Shown one piece after another: positions 8,122 to 21,117 of a stretch of DNA of 59,799 nucleotides. Location: contig NZ_VDMP01000024.1 of NCBI RefSeq assembly GCF_006335005.1, positions 126,511 through 186,309 of the forward strand. Reading direction: 5' to 3'. Within the stretch, counting starts at the first letter, position 1; each line of letters starts with the position of its first letter. The notes under the pieces are model-generated. The model saw only the letters and a list, made by a program, of their open reading frames with translations, was not told the DNA's origin and searched no databases. This DNA comes from Nocardioides albidus. Its GTDB lineage: Bacteria; Actinomycetota; Actinomycetes; Propionibacteriales; Nocardioidaceae. Position numbers and translations under genes: made by a program.

Positions 8122-8529
8122 GTGGGAGCCCGCACCAAGGCCCGCAAGCGGGCCCTCGACGTCCTGTACTCCGCCGACATGCGCGGCGAGACCGGCGTCG
8201 AGGCGCTCGACCGGGTCGCCGCCGAGGGTGAGCCGCTCACGAACCCCTACACCGCCGTCCTGGTGCGCGGGGTCACCGAGCGACTCGAGCGGATCGACGA
8301 GGTCCTCGAGGAGTTCTCGACCGACTGGACCCTGGCCCGCATGCCCGCGGTCGACCGCAACGTCCTGCGCATCGGCGTCTGGGAGCTGCTGTGGGCCGAC
8401 GACGTTCCCGACACCGTCGCCGTCACCGAGGCCATGGGCCTGGTCCGCGAGCTGTCGACCGACGAGTCGCCCGCGTTCGTCAACGGCGTGCTCGGTGCGA
8501 TCCAGCGGCGCAAGGCGACGCTGGTCTGA
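8122..8529 (+). CDS. nusB: Transcription antitermination factor NusB
   Basis: 135 residues from GTG 8122. The all-helical NusB fold is recognisable from ARTKARKRALDVLYSADMRG at the N-terminus, then DWTLARMPAVDRNVLRIGVWEL and the DESPAFVNGVLGAI ending. With NusE it binds BoxA RNA and supports rRNA antitermination. It probably shares a transcript with efp, and is followed by strong hairpins at 8556-8592. Confidence 0.95.
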   Translation: MGARTKARKRALDVLYSADMRGETGVEALDRVAAEGEPLTNPYTAVLVRGVTERLERIDEVLEEFSTDWTLARMPAVDRNVLRIGVWELLWADDVPDTVAVTEAMGLVRELSTDESPAFVNGVLGAIQRRKATLV

Positions 8530-8555
8530 CCGCCTGACCGCACGCGATTGGGGAC

Positions 8556-8592
8556 CGAACCGCGCAATTCGCGGCCCGGAACCTGCGGTTCG
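8556..8592 (+). terminator. Overlapping hairpins after nusB (probable terminator)
   Basis: CGAACCGC (8556-8563) pairs with GCGGTTCG (8585-8592). Inside it CCGCG (8560-8564) can instead pair with CGCGG (8570-8574). The two folds exclude each other. There is no T run, as is common for actinobacterial terminators. Confidence 0.45.
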
Positions 8593-8654
8593 TGCCCGAT
8601 CGGCGGGCCTGAGGAGACTGGTCGGCGCCTTGGCCGATGTGCCAGTCTGGCGGT

Positions 8655-10034
8655 ATGCCCGAGCCTGAGGTTGTGGACGTCGCCGTCATCGGACTCGGGC
8701 CGGGCGGTGAGCACCTCGCCTCGTCACTGGCCACGGCGGGACTCAGTGTCGTCGGCGTCGACCGGCGCCTCGTGGGCGGCGAGTGCCCCTACTTCGGGTG
8801 CATCCCGTCGAAGATGATGATCCGCGCGGCCGGCGCGCTCGCCGAGGCGCGGCGCGTCCCCGAGCTCGGCGGCGCCGCCGACGTGGCGCCGGACTGGACC
8901 ACCGTGGCCGACCGCATCCGTGACGAGGCGACCGACGACTGGGACGACGCGGTCGCCGTCGAGCGCCTCGAGAGATCCGGAGCGCGCTTCGTGCGCGGCC
9001 ACGCCCGGCTCGCCGGTCCGGGCCGGGTCGTCGTGTCCACCGACGAGGGTGACCGCGAGATCGCCGTACGCCGGGGCGTGGTGCTCAACTCCGGCACCGA
9101 GCCCGCCGTTCCCCCGATCCCCGGCCTGGCCGGGACGCCGTACTGGACCAATCGCGACGCCGTGCGGGTCCGGGACCTGCCGGAGAGCCTCGCGGTGCTC
9201 GGCGGGGGAGCGATCGGGTGCGAGTTGGCGCAGGCGTTCGCGCGGTTCGGTGTCTCGGTGACCGTGATCGAGGCGTTCGACCGGATCCTCGGCCCGGAGG
9301 AGCCCGAGGCCAGCGCCGTCGTGCACGCGGCGTTCGAGGCCGAGGGCATCGCCGTGCGCACCGGCGTCGGCGTCACGGCGGTCGCGCACGAGGGCGCGTT
9401 CAGCATCGGGCTCGCCGACGGTACGTCGGTCGGGGCCGACGCGCTGCTGGTGGCGGCCGGTCGTCGCGCCAACCTGGGCGACATCGGTCTGGAGACCGTC
9501 GGGCTGGATCCGGAGGCCCGGGCGATCGAGGTCGGCAAGCGGATGCGGGTCAAGGGTGCCAAGGGACTGTGGGCGATCGGCGACATCACCGGCAAGGGCG
9601 CGTTCACGCACATGTCGATGTACCAGGCCGACGTCGCGATCCGGGACCTCACCGGCGAGAAGGGACCGTGGGCCGACTACCGCGCGGTCTCCCGTGCCAC
9701 CTTCACCGATCCGGAGGTCGGATCCGTGGGGATGACCGAGCAGCAGGCGCGCGATGCCAAGCTGCGCGTCGGCGTCGGGCGGGCCGAGCTGCCCGCGTCC
9801 AGCCGGGGCTCGATCCACAAGGTCGGCAACGACGGCCTGATCAAGGTGGTCGCCGACCTCGACCGCGGGGTGCTCGTCGGGGCGACGGCGGTCGGGCCCT
9901 GCGGCGGCGAGATCATCGGGATGCTCGTGACCGCCGTCCACGCCCGGGTCCCCCTCGCCAAGCTGCGCAGGATGCACTTCGCCTACCCGACCTTCCACAG
10001 GGCGATCGAGACCGCGCTGGGCGACGTGTCGTGA
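8655..10034 (+). CDS. FAD/NAD(P)-dependent flavoprotein of the disulfide reductase family
   Basis: 459 residues from ATG 8655. FAD-binding GLGPGGEH near the N-terminus, a redox CxxxxC pair C44/C49 in GGECPYFGCIPSK, an NAD(P) loop LGGGAIGCELAQAF and an AIGDITGKG FAD motif give the class I fold of lipoamide dehydrogenase, mycothione reductase and mercuric reductase. The C-terminal dimer motif, normally HPTxxE with the active-site His, reads YPTFHRAIE, so that His is missing. Such proteins often act as NAD(P)H:quinone or dye reductases. The substrate is unknown and no 2-oxo acid dehydrogenase genes are nearby. Confidence 0.8.
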   Translation: MPEPEVVDVAVIGLGPGGEHLASSLATAGLSVVGVDRRLVGGECPYFGCIPSKMMIRAAGALAEARRVPELGGAADVAPDWTTVADRIRDEATDDWDDAVAVERLERSGARFVRGHARLAGPGRVVVSTDEGDREIAVRRGVVLNSGTEPAVPPIPGLAGTPYWTNRDAVRVRDLPESLAVLGGGAIGCELAQAFARFGVSVTVIEAFDRILGPEEPEASAVVHAAFEAEGIAVRTGVGVTAVAHEGAFSIGLADGTSVGADALLVAAGRRANLGDIGLETVGLDPEARAIEVGKRMRVKGAKGLWAIGDITGKGAFTHMSMYQADVAIRDLTGEKGPWADYRAVSRATFTDPEVGSVGMTEQQARDAKLRVGVGRAELPASSRGSIHKVGNDGLIKVVADLDRGVLVGATAVGPCGGEIIGMLVTAVHARVPLAKLRRMHFAYPTFHRAIETALGDVS

Positions 10035-10048
10035 CCGGCGTGCTCGGG

Positions 10049-10054
10049 TAGGTT
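10049..10054 (+). promoter_or_regulatory. -10-like TAGGTT ahead of the ParA-type ATPase gene
   Basis: Lies 33 bp before GTG 10088. Unlike most promoters in this window it leaves a short leader with a GGAGG ribosome binding site (10078-10082). Confidence 0.4.
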
Positions 10055-10087
10055 GGCGGGCGACCGCTGCCTATCTCGGAGGTACTC

Positions 10088-11296
10088 GTGAGTCATCCGT
10101 CGACCGACCCCCTGTTCGACCCTCTCACCGGTCCGGTCAGCGACCGCCCCGCCCCGGAGACGGTCGCGCCGCCCCCGGTCGCCCCGCCCCCGGTCGACGA
10201 GCACACGGCGATGCGCGGGAGCCACCTCTCTCCGGCGGGTCCGCCGCCGACGAGCCCGCCGCCCCCTCCGCCGGCTGCGCCACCCGCCACGCCCACTGCC
10301 GGGCCCACTGCCGGGCCTACTGCCGTGCCCACCGCCGAGGCGCCCGCGGAGCCCCGGCGGTTCATGACGGCCACCGACTTCCTCGACCGCCGGGACAGCG
10401 AGACGACCCTCGGCCCCGCGACCTGGGGCTGGCGCGGACGGGTACGCCGCTGGAGCGGGGGACTGGTCAAGCCCGCGATGGGGGCGAAGGAGCGGGCCTA
10501 CGAGGCCGACCGCTCCGCCATCCAGAAGGACTTCGACGGGCCGCGCACCATCGCCTTCGTCAACCCCAAGGGCGGCGCGGCGAAGACCACGGGTGTGCTC
10601 GCGGCCGGCTACACGTTCGGGACCGTCCGCGGCGGCGGGGTGGTCGCCTGGGACAACAACGAGACCCGCGGCACGTTGGGCATGCGCGGGACCCGCGGCA
10701 GCCACCGCAACACCACCCGCGAGCTCCTCGAGGACCTCGGCCGGTTCAAGGACGTCTACCAGTCCCGGATCGGCGACCTGGGCGCGTTCGTGCGCTCCCA
10801 GGGCGACGCCCACTTCGACGTCCTGGCCTCCGACGAGCGGCCCGACGTCACCGGGGTCATCCACGCCAGTGACTTCGCCGAGGTCCACCAGCTGCTCGAG
10901 CGGTTCTACCGGATCCTGTTGATCGACACCGGCAACAACCTCCGCGCCGAGAACTGGCTGGCCGCCGCCGGCGCCGCCGACCTCCTCGTCGTCACGAGCA
11001 CGGTCCGCGAGGACACGGGCTTCAGCGGCCTGTGGATGCTCGACGCGCTCCAGGACGCCGGTCACGAGAACCTGAAGTACAAGACGATCACCGTCTTGTC
11101 GGACCCGAGCCCCAAGGTGGACGAGGGCCTCGCCCGTGACCTGGTGCAGGTCTACGAGCAGCGCACCCGCGGCGTCTACCGCGTGCCCTACGACCCGGCT
11201 CTGGTCTCCGGCTCGGTCGTCCCGTACGCCGAGCTCTCCGCCGACACCCGCCGCTCGTGGCTGCGCGCGTGCGCGGCCATGGCGACGGCGCTCTGA
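10088..11296 (+). CDS. Proline-rich ParA/MinD-like ATPase (EspI-like)
   Basis: 402 residues from GTG 10088, preceded by GGAGG. About 90 N-terminal residues are low-complexity Pro/Ala/Thr with PTAG repeats. A basic linker ([11 protein letters not shown]) leads to a deviant Walker A box [10 protein letters not shown] (159-168), then LLIDTGNN as Walker B. The acidic residue after the P-loop seen in ParA (switch I) is replaced by [11 protein letters not shown]. This layout resembles EspI and other MinD-like ATPases linked to type VII (ESX) secretion, but no ESX core gene is in the window. The partner is unknown. Confidence 0.72.
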   Translation: MSHPSTDPLFDPLTGPVSDRPAPETVAPPPVAPPPVDEHTAMRGSHLSPAGPPPTSPPPPPPAAPPATPTAGPTAGPTAVPTAEAPAEPRRFMTATDFLDRRDSETTLGPATWGWRGRVRRWSGGLVKPAMGAKERAYEADRSAIQKDFDGPRTIAFVNPKGGAAKTTGVLAAGYTFGTVRGGGVVAWDNNETRGTLGMRGTRGSHRNTTRELLEDLGRFKDVYQSRIGDLGAFVRSQGDAHFDVLASDERPDVTGVIHASDFAEVHQLLERFYRILLIDTGNNLRAENWLAAAGAADLLVVTSTVREDTGFSGLWMLDALQDAGHENLKYKTITVLSDPSPKVDEGLARDLVQVYEQRTRGVYRVPYDPALVSGSVVPYAELSADTRRSWLRACAAMATAL

Positions 11297-11364
11297 CCCG
11301 GATCGGCCGCACGACGACGGGTACCTCCCGTGGGTCAGCAGACCGACGACGAGAGGAGCCCTCG

Positions 11365-11535
11365 ATGGGTCTCGACGACAAGATCGACAACGCGTTCGAG
11401 GAGAAGAAGGGCGAGGCCAAGGAGGCGGTGGGCAAGGCCACCGACGACGAGGACCTCGAGGCCGAGGGCAAGGGCGACCAGATGAAGGGGAGCCTCAAGC
11501 AGGCCGGCGAGAAGGTGAAGGACGCCTTCAAGTAG
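11365..11535 (+). CDS. CsbD-like stress protein
   Basis: 56 residues from ATG 11365 with GAGAGGAG upstream. Highly charged, helical and almost free of hydrophobics: [20 protein letters not shown] then [20 protein letters not shown], the typical CsbD pattern of repeated KGxxKxxxG segments. CsbD members are general-stress proteins of unknown biochemical role. It stands alone, closed by a 10-bp stem hairpin. Confidence 0.8.
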   Translation: MGLDDKIDNAFEEKKGEAKEAVGKATDDEDLEAEGKGDQMKGSLKQAGEKVKDAFK

Positions 11536-11554
11536 ACCCCGCGAACACGTCGAA

Positions 11555-11584
11555 GGAGGGACCCTGCCCCGGCCGGGTCCCTCC
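11555..11584 (+). terminator. Hairpin terminator after csbD
   Basis: Perfect 10-bp arms GGAGGGACCC (11555-11564) and GGGTCCCTCC (11575-11584) around a 10-nt loop. No T tract follows. Confidence 0.6.
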
Positions 11585-11642
11585 GGCATGTCCGGGTGCC
11601 GGCGCCACCGGGCCCGGTTCGTCCGCTCCGCCGACGACGCGG

Positions 11643-11700
11643 TACAGTCGGCCCCGATCGACATCCTTTAACGAGCCGTCCTGTGAGGCGGAGAAGGAGG
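11643..11700 (+). promoter_or_regulatory. pyr operon promoter and PyrR-binding leader
   Basis: TACAGT (11643-11648) is a likely -10. The leader then forms a hairpin, CCGTC (11676-11680) with GGCGG (11687-11691), whose loop region reads CTGTGAG and fits the CNGNGAG loop consensus bound by PyrR. CCTT (11665-11668) can pair with AAGG (11694-11697), extending the stem and hiding the AAGGAGG ribosome binding site (11694-11700). This predicts translational repression of pyrR by UMP-loaded PyrR, as known in mycobacteria. Confidence 0.7.
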
Positions 11701-11711
11701 GCCGTCCAGCT

Positions 11712-12278
11712 ATGCCTGCACAGCAGACCTCGAAGGCACACGATGGCACCGTCAGCGGCCGCGTCGTCCTCGACGCCGGCGACATCAGCCGGGCGTTGAT
11801 CCGCATCTCCCACGAGATCCTCGAGCGCAACAAGGGCGCCGAGGATCTTCTGCTTCTCGGGCTGCACACCCGCGGCGTCCCGCTCGCCCGACGACTGGCC
11901 GACAACATCGCCGCCGTCGAGGGTACGACGGTCGCGACCGGCGAGCTCGACGTCACGATGTACCGCGACGACCTGCGCTCCCACCCGACCCGCGCCCCGC
12001 ACCGCACCCAGGTGCCCGCCGGGGGGATCGACGGCAAGACCGTGGTCCTGGTCGACGACGTGCTCTACTCCGGCCGCACGATCCGCTCCGCGCTCGACGC
12101 GCTCTCCGACCTGGGCCGGCCGGCCGTCGTACGCCTGGCCGTGCTGGTGGACCGCGGACACCGCGAGCTCCCCATCCGTGCCGACCATGTCGGCAAGAAC
12201 CTCCCGACCGCGCGCAGCGAGCATGTCAGCCTGCGGCTGGTCGAGACCGACGGCGAGGACGAGGTGCGCATCGCATGA
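11712..12278 (+). CDS. pyrR: Pyrimidine operon regulator / uracil phosphoribosyltransferase PyrR
   Basis: 188 residues from ATG 11712, 11 nt after AAGGAGG. A type I phosphoribosyltransferase fold with the PRPP loop [18 protein letters not shown] and the [13 protein letters not shown] and TMYRDDL segments typical of PyrR. It binds the pyr leader RNA when UMP is high and has residual UPRT activity. It heads the operon pyrR-pyrB-pyrC-carA-carB-pyrD-(lmo-like)-pyrF, with a matching RNA site in its own leader. Confidence 0.95.
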   Translation: MPAQQTSKAHDGTVSGRVVLDAGDISRALIRISHEILERNKGAEDLLLLGLHTRGVPLARRLADNIAAVEGTTVATGELDVTMYRDDLRSHPTRAPHRTQVPAGGIDGKTVVLVDDVLYSGRTIRSALDALSDLGRPAVVRLAVLVDRGHRELPIRADHVGKNLPTARSEHVSLRLVETDGEDEVRIA

Positions 12279-13210
12279 ACCGCCACCTGCTCAGCATCGA
12301 CGACCTGGACCCGAGCGACATCCAGCAGATCTTCACCACCGCCGCGGAGATGCACGACGTGCAGAAGCGCCAGGTCAAGAAGCTGCCCGCCCTGCGCGGT
12401 CGCACGGTCATCAACCTCTTCTTCGAGGACTCCACCCGCACCCGCTCGAGCTTCGAGATCGCCGGCAAGTGGCTCTCGGCCGACGTGATCAACCTGTCCG
12501 CCAAGGGCAGCAGCGCCAGCAAGGGCGAGTCGCTGCGCGACACCGTGCTGACCGTGACCGCGATGGGCATCGACGGCCTGGTCGTGCGGCACGCGGCGAG
12601 CGGTGCGGCCGAGCAGATCAGCCGGTGGATCGACGTCCCGGTGATCAACGCCGGCGACGGCACCCACGAGCACCCCACCCAGGCGCTGCTCGACGGCTAC
12701 ACGCTGACCCGGCGCCTGGGCACGCTGGAGGGCAAGCACGTCGCGATCGTCGGCGACCTGACCCACAGCCGGGTGTTCCGCAGCAACGTCAAGAGCCTCA
12801 CCAAGCTCGGCGCCACGGTCACCGCGGTCGCCCCGCCGACGCTGATGCCCGCCGGTGTGGGGGACTGGTCGAAAGCGGCCGGCTTCGCGACGGCGTACGA
12901 CCTCGACGCCGTCCTCCCCGAGGCCGACGCGGTGATGATGCTGCGCGTCCAGCGCGAGCGGATGAGCGGCGGCTTCTTCCCGACCGCCCGGGAGTACACC
13001 GTCGGCTACGGGCTGACCCGCGACCGGCTCGCGACGCTCAAGCCGGGCACGCCGATCCTGCACCCGGGCCCGATGAACCGCGGCCTGGAGATCTCCGCGG
13101 ACGCCGCCGACGCCCTCGACTCGGTCGTGCTCGACCAGGTCTCCGCCGGCGTCGCCGTCCGCATGTCCGTGCTCTACCACCTGCTCGCCGGCGAGGAGAC
13201 CAGCGCATGA
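12275..13210 (+). CDS. pyrB: Aspartate carbamoyltransferase catalytic chain
   Basis: 311 residues, ATGA overlap with pyrR. It makes carbamoyl-aspartate from carbamoyl phosphate and aspartate. The carbamoyl phosphate loop [18 protein letters not shown], the [14 protein letters not shown] loop and the HPTQALLD motif are intact. No regulatory chain gene (pyrI) follows, so control is presumably through PyrR. It overlaps pyrC by ATGA. Confidence 0.96.
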   Translation: MNRHLLSIDDLDPSDIQQIFTTAAEMHDVQKRQVKKLPALRGRTVINLFFEDSTRTRSSFEIAGKWLSADVINLSAKGSSASKGESLRDTVLTVTAMGIDGLVVRHAASGAAEQISRWIDVPVINAGDGTHEHPTQALLDGYTLTRRLGTLEGKHVAIVGDLTHSRVFRSNVKSLTKLGATVTAVAPPTLMPAGVGDWSKAAGFATAYDLDAVLPEADAVMMLRVQRERMSGGFFPTAREYTVGYGLTRDRLATLKPGTPILHPGPMNRGLEISADAADALDSVVLDQVSAGVAVRMSVLYHLLAGEETSA

Positions 13211-14493
13211 GCATCCTGATCAAGGGCGCCACCCTGCCCGACGGTACGACGACCGACCTGCTCGTCGAGGACGGCACCATCGCCCAGCTGGGTGCCGTCA
13301 CCACCAAGGCCGAGCAGACCATCGCCGCCGACGGCCTGCGCCTGCTGCCCGGCCTGGTCGACCTGCACACCCACCTGCGCGAGCCGGGCCGCGAGGACGC
13401 CGAGACGGTGCTGACCGGCTCCCGGGCCGCCGCGGTCGGCGGCTACACCGCGGTCCTGGCGATGGCCAACACCCACCCCGTCACGGACACCGCCGAGGCC
13501 GCCGAGCGGGTGTTCGACCTCGGCAGGCAGGCCGGCCTGGTCGACGTCCAGCCCGTCGGCGCCGTCACCAAGGGTCTCGCCGGCGAGGAGCTCGCCGAGC
13601 TCGGCCTGATGGCCCGCAGCCGCGCGAAGGTCCGGGTCTTCTCCGACGACGGCAAGTGCGTCCACGACGCCCGGGTGATGCGCCGCGCGCTGGAGTACGT
13701 CAAGGCGTTCGGCGGCGTCGTCAGCCAGCACAGCCAGGACCCGACGCTGGCCGGCGCCACCGCGTGCTGCCACGAGGGCGAGCTGTCCGGGCGTCTCGGC
13801 CTGCCCGGCTGGCCCGGCGTCGCCGAGGAGGTCATCGTCGCGCGCGACGTGATGCTGGCCCGTCACACCGGCAGCCGCGTGCACGTCGCCCATGTCTCGA
13901 CCGCAGGATCGGTCGAGGTGGTCCGCTGGGCCAAGGCCCAGGGGATCGACGTGACCGCCGAGGTCACGCCCCACCACCTGCTGCTGACCACCGACCTGCT
14001 CACCGGCTACGACCCGACCTTCAAGGTCAACCCGCCGCTGCGCCCGGACGAGGACGTGCAGGCGCTGCGCGAGGCTCTCGCCGACGGCACCATCGACGCC
14101 GTCGCCACCGACCACGCCCCGCACGCCCGTCACGACAAGGAGCACGCCTTCGTCGACGCGGCCTTCGGCATGCTGGGCCTCGAGACCGCACTGCCCGTCG
14201 TCACGACGGTGATGGTCGAGAGCGGCCTGCTCGACTGGGCCGGCGTGGCGCGGGTGATGAGCGCCAACCCGGCCCGGATCGCGGGCCTCGACGGCGAGCA
14301 CGGCCGCCCGATCGCGGTCGGCGAGCCGGCCAACCTCACCCTGGTCGACCCTGCGGCCAAGGTCGTCGTCGACCGCGACGCCAGCGTCTCCCTGAGCCGC
14401 AACAACCCGTGGCACGACCGCAAGCTGACCGGCCGCGTGGTCGCCACGCTGCTGCGCGGCACGCCCACCGTCCTCGAAGGAGCCCTGGCATGA
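13207..14493 (+). CDS. pyrC: Dihydroorotase (type I)
   Basis: 428 residues. Metal ligands H54 and H56 lie in [21 protein letters not shown] supplies the aspartate that marks type I enzymes, SQHSQD and HVAHVST the later histidines, and [12 protein letters not shown] the catalytic aspartate. It closes carbamoyl-aspartate to dihydroorotate. Type I dihydroorotases often associate with aspartate transcarbamoylase, consistent with the direct pyrB-pyrC overlap. carA begins in its last codons. Confidence 0.96.
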   Translation: MSILIKGATLPDGTTTDLLVEDGTIAQLGAVTTKAEQTIAADGLRLLPGLVDLHTHLREPGREDAETVLTGSRAAAVGGYTAVLAMANTHPVTDTAEAAERVFDLGRQAGLVDVQPVGAVTKGLAGEELAELGLMARSRAKVRVFSDDGKCVHDARVMRRALEYVKAFGGVVSQHSQDPTLAGATACCHEGELSGRLGLPGWPGVAEEVIVARDVMLARHTGSRVHVAHVSTAGSVEVVRWAKAQGIDVTAEVTPHHLLLTTDLLTGYDPTFKVNPPLRPDEDVQALREALADGTIDAVATDHAPHARHDKEHAFVDAAFGMLGLETALPVVTTVMVESGLLDWAGVARVMSANPARIAGLDGEHGRPIAVGEPANLTLVDPAAKVVVDRDASVSLSRNNPWHDRKLTGRVVATLLRGTPTVLEGALA

Positions 14494-15619
14494 GCGCCCC
14501 CGTCCAGCCCGCCCTCCTCGTCCTCGAGGACGGCCGCACCTTCCGCGGGGAGGCGTACGGCGCCGAGGGCGAGACCTTCGGCGAGGCCGTCTTCAACACC
14601 GGCATGACCGGCTACCAGGAGACGCTCACCGACCCGTCGTACCACCGCCAGGTCGTCGTCATGACCGCCCCGCACATCGGCAACACCGGCGTCAACGACG
14701 AGGACCCCGAGTCCAAGCGGATCTGGGTCGCCGGCTATGTCGTGCGCGAGCCCGCCCGGATCCCGAGCAACTGGCGCTCGCGACGCTCGCTCGACGACGA
14801 GCTCCGGGCCCAGGGTGTCGTCGGCATCTCCGGCATCGACACCCGCGCGCTCACCCGCCACCTGCGCGAGCGCGGCGCGATGCGGGTCGGCATCTCCACC
14901 GTCGAGACCGATCCCGACCGGCTGCTCGCGAAGGTCAAGGCGTCGGCCGAGATGGCCGGAGCCAACCTGTCCGAGGCCGTCTCCACGAGCGAGACGTACG
15001 TCGTCGCGGCGCAGGGGGAGAAGCGGTTCACCGTCGCCGCCCTCGACCTCGGCATCAAGGACATGACGCCCCACCGCATGGCCGAGCGCGGCATCGAGGT
15101 GCACGTCCTGCCGGCCACCGCCACGATCGACGACGTGCTGGCGGTCCAGCCCGACGGGCTGTTCTTCTCCAACGGACCGGGCGACCCGGCGGCCACCACG
15201 GGCCAGGTCGAGCTGCTCCGGCAGGGGTTGGAGCGGGATCTGCCCTACTTCGGCATCTGCTTCGGCAACCAGCTCTTCGGGCGCGCGCTGGGGTTCGGCA
15301 CCTACAAGCTGAAGTACGGCCACCGCGGCATCAACCAGCCGGTGATGGACCTGACCACCCGCAAGGTGGAGGTCACCGCGCACAACCACGGGTTCGCCGT
15401 CGACGCCCCGATCGGCGAGTCCACCGAGACGCCGTACGGCATCGCGACCGTCAGCCACGTGTGCCTCAACGACGACGTCGTCGAGGGCCTCGAGCTCCGC
15501 GACGCGGACGGGCGCCTGAAGTCCTTCTCGGTCCAGTACCACCCCGAGGCCGCCGCCGGTCCGCACGACGCGGCGTACCTCTTCGACCGGTTCGTCACCC
15601 TGCTCGAGGAGACCGCCTG

Positions 15620-15620
<1 letters not shown>
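14490..15620 (+). CDS. carA: Carbamoyl phosphate synthase small (glutaminase) chain
   Basis: 376 residues. An N-terminal CarA domain is followed by a class I amidotransferase domain with nucleophile C257 in [15 protein letters not shown] and the His/Glu pair in YHPEAAAG. The nucleophile elbow has Asn where many enzymes have His (GICxGHQ); this is common in actinobacterial CarA and is not a defect. It supplies ammonia from glutamine to CarB for pyrimidine and arginine synthesis. TGATG overlap with carB. Confidence 0.96.
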
Positions 15621-18918
<3,298 letters not shown>

Positions 18919-18922
<4 letters not shown>

Positions 18923-19944
18923 GCGTCTACGACAGGCTGTTCGACCACGTCCTGGTCAAGATGGACGCCGAGAGGGCGCACCACCTGACCTACGACGCCC
19001 TGCGCGCCGCCGGGCCGGTGCTCTCCCGTGCGCCGATCCCCGGCGGGTCCCCGGTGCGGGCGATGGGCCTGACCTTCCCCAACCGGCTCGGCCTGGCGCC
19101 GGGCTTCGACAAGAACGCGCAGGTCTACGACCGGATGGGCGCGTTCGGGTTCGGTCACGTCGAGATCGGCACCGTCACCGCCCTCGCGCAGCCCGGCAAC
19201 CCGCGGCCGCGGCTGTTCCGGCTGCCCGAGGACCGCGCCATCGTCAACCGGATGGGCTTCAACAACGACGGCGCCACCGCCGTCGCAGCCAGGCTGGCGA
19301 AGCGCCGCCGACGGCCCGGCGGCCTGGTGCTGGGCGTCAACATCGGCAAGTCCAAGGTCGTCCCCGACGACGACCAGGCGGCCGTCGAGGCCGACTACGA
19401 GACCTCGACCCGGCTGCTCGCCCCGCACGCCGACTACCTCGTGGTCAACGTGAGCTCGCCCAACACCCCCGGCCTGCGCAACCTGCAGGCGGTCGAGAAG
19501 CTCGCGCCGCTGCTGGCGCACGTCCGGCGTACCGCCGACCAGGTCACCACGCGCGCGCTGCCGCTCCTGGTCAAGATCGCGCCGGACCTGTCCGACGACG
19601 ACGTCCTCGCGGTCGCCGACATGGCCCTCGACCTGGGCCTCGCCGGCATCATCGCGACCAACACCACCATCTCCCGCGAGGGCCTGCGCACGCCCGCCGC
19701 CGAGGTCGGGCGGATCGGCGCGGGGGGACTGTCCGGGGCACCGCTCACCGGGCGCTCGACCGCCGTGCTGCGCCTGTTGCGCGACCGGGTCGGACCCGAG
19801 CTCACCCTGATCGGCGTCGGCGGCATCGGCACCCCCGAGCAGGCGCGCGAACGGATCGCGGCCGGCGCGGACCTGGTGCAGGCCTACAGCGCCCTCATCT
19901 ACGGTGGCCCGACGTGGCCCCGCACGATCCTCAAGGGCCTGTGA
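18919..19944 (+). CDS. pyrD: Dihydroorotate dehydrogenase (quinone), class 2
   Basis: 341 residues from GTG 18919 overlapping the carB stop. The N-terminal helical extension ([22 protein letters not shown]), used by class 2 enzymes for membrane and quinone contact, precedes the FMN barrel. Catalytic serine is S179 or S180 in [12 protein letters not shown], and GFDKNAQ, NRMGFNN, ATNTT and GVGGIGT are FMN/substrate motifs. It oxidises dihydroorotate to orotate at the cytoplasmic membrane. Confidence 0.95.
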
Positions 19945-19959
19945 CGAAGGGAGTGTCCG

Positions 19960-21117
19960 GTGGCCTTCGGTGACTACCAGATCGAGCTCTACCTCGGGGC
20001 GCTCGGCGGCGTGCTCCCCGCGCACCCGTTCGACTACGCCGATCTGGAGGCCCGTGCCGTCGCGGCGCTTCCGCCGGAGCTGCGCACGTACGTCGCCGGG
20101 GGAGCGGGTGACGAGGCGACCCAGCGCGCCAATGTCGCGGCCTTCCAGCGCTATGCGCTGATCCCGCGGATGCTGCGGGCCTCGGCCGAGCGGGACCTGT
20201 CGGTCGAGCTGTTCGGCCGGCGCCTGGAGAGCCCGCTGCTGCTGGCGCCCGTCGGCGTCATCGGCATCTGCACGCCCGACCAGCACGGCGACGTCCACGC
20301 CGCCGAGGTGGCCGCCGCGACCGGCGTACCTCTCATCGGCTCGACGCTGATGAGCGACCCCCTCGAGGACGTCGCCGCCGCCGCCGGCGACGCCGGGAAG
20401 TGGTTCCAGCTCTACACGCCGAAGAACCGCGACCTCGCCGCCAGCCTGGTCCGGCGCGCCGAGAAGGCCGGCTACGAGGCCATCGTCGTCACCCTCGACA
20501 CCTGGCTGCCCGGCTGGCGACCGCGGGACCTCGCGAGCGGGAACTTCCCGCAGCTGCGGGGCAAGGCGCTGGCCAACTACACCTCCGACCCGGTGTTCGG
20601 TGAGATGACCGGGCCCGACCCCGATCCCGGCACGGTCGTGATGACCTGGGTCGGCACCTTCGGCCACCCGCTGACCTGGGACGACCTGCCCTGGCTGCGG
20701 TCGTTGACCGACCTGCCGATCGTGCTCAAGGGCATCTGCCATCCCGACGACGCCCGCCGCGCGCTCGACGAGGGCGTGGACGGGATCTACTGCTCCAACC
20801 ACGGCGGGCGCCAGGCCAACGGCGGGGGAGCGGCCCTCGACTGGCTGCCGGACGTCGTGACAGCGGTCGACGGCCGGGCGCCGATCGTGTTCGACTCCGG
20901 TGTCCGCACCGGAGCCGACGTGATCAAGGCGCTCGCGCTCGGCGCCGACGCCGTAGCGATCGGCCGCCCGTACGCCTACGCGCTCGCCCTCGGCGGCGTG
21001 CCCGGCGCCGTCCACCTCGTGCGCTCCCTGCAGGCCGAGGCCGACCTGATCATGGCGGTCGACGGCTATCCCACGCTGGCCGACCTCGGCCCCGACGCCC
21101 TGAGGAAGATCCCCTGA
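19960..21117 (+). CDS. FMN-dependent alpha-hydroxy acid oxidase, lactate 2-monooxygenase-like
   Basis: 385 residues from GTG 19960. Along its whole length it resembles lactate 2-monooxygenase (L-lactate + O2 to acetate + CO2) as I recall the Mycobacterium enzyme: RTYVAGGAGDEATQRANVAAF, LIPRMLRASAERDLSVELFG, VVTLDTWLPGWRPRDL and the catalytic SNHGGRQANGG (H281). Arg and FMN-phosphate motifs (FDSGVRTGADV, AIGRPYAYALALGG) are intact. It lies 15 bp after pyrD and overlaps pyrF by TGATG, so it is part of the pyr operon although no pyrimidine role is known. Lactate dehydrogenase or mandelate-type activity is an alternative. Confidence 0.82.
   Translation: MAFGDYQIELYLGALGGVLPAHPFDYADLEARAVAALPPELRTYVAGGAGDEATQRANVAAFQRYALIPRMLRASAERDLSVELFGRRLESPLLLAPVGVIGICTPDQHGDVHAAEVAAATGVPLIGSTLMSDPLEDVAAAAGDAGKWFQLYTPKNRDLAASLVRRAEKAGYEAIVVTLDTWLPGWRPRDLASGNFPQLRGKALANYTSDPVFGEMTGPDPDPGTVVMTWVGTFGHPLTWDDLPWLRSLTDLPIVLKGICHPDDARRALDEGVDGIYCSNHGGRQANGGGAALDWLPDVVTAVDGRAPIVFDSGVRTGADVIKALALGADAVAIGRPYAYALALGGVPGAVHLVRSLQAEADLIMAVDGYPTLADLGPDALRKIP

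Noticed and set aside
15240..15290. CarA nucleophile loop GICFGNQ lacking the usual His
   Set aside because: The catalytic Cys and the His/Glu pair are intact, and this variant is normal for actinobacterial CarA.
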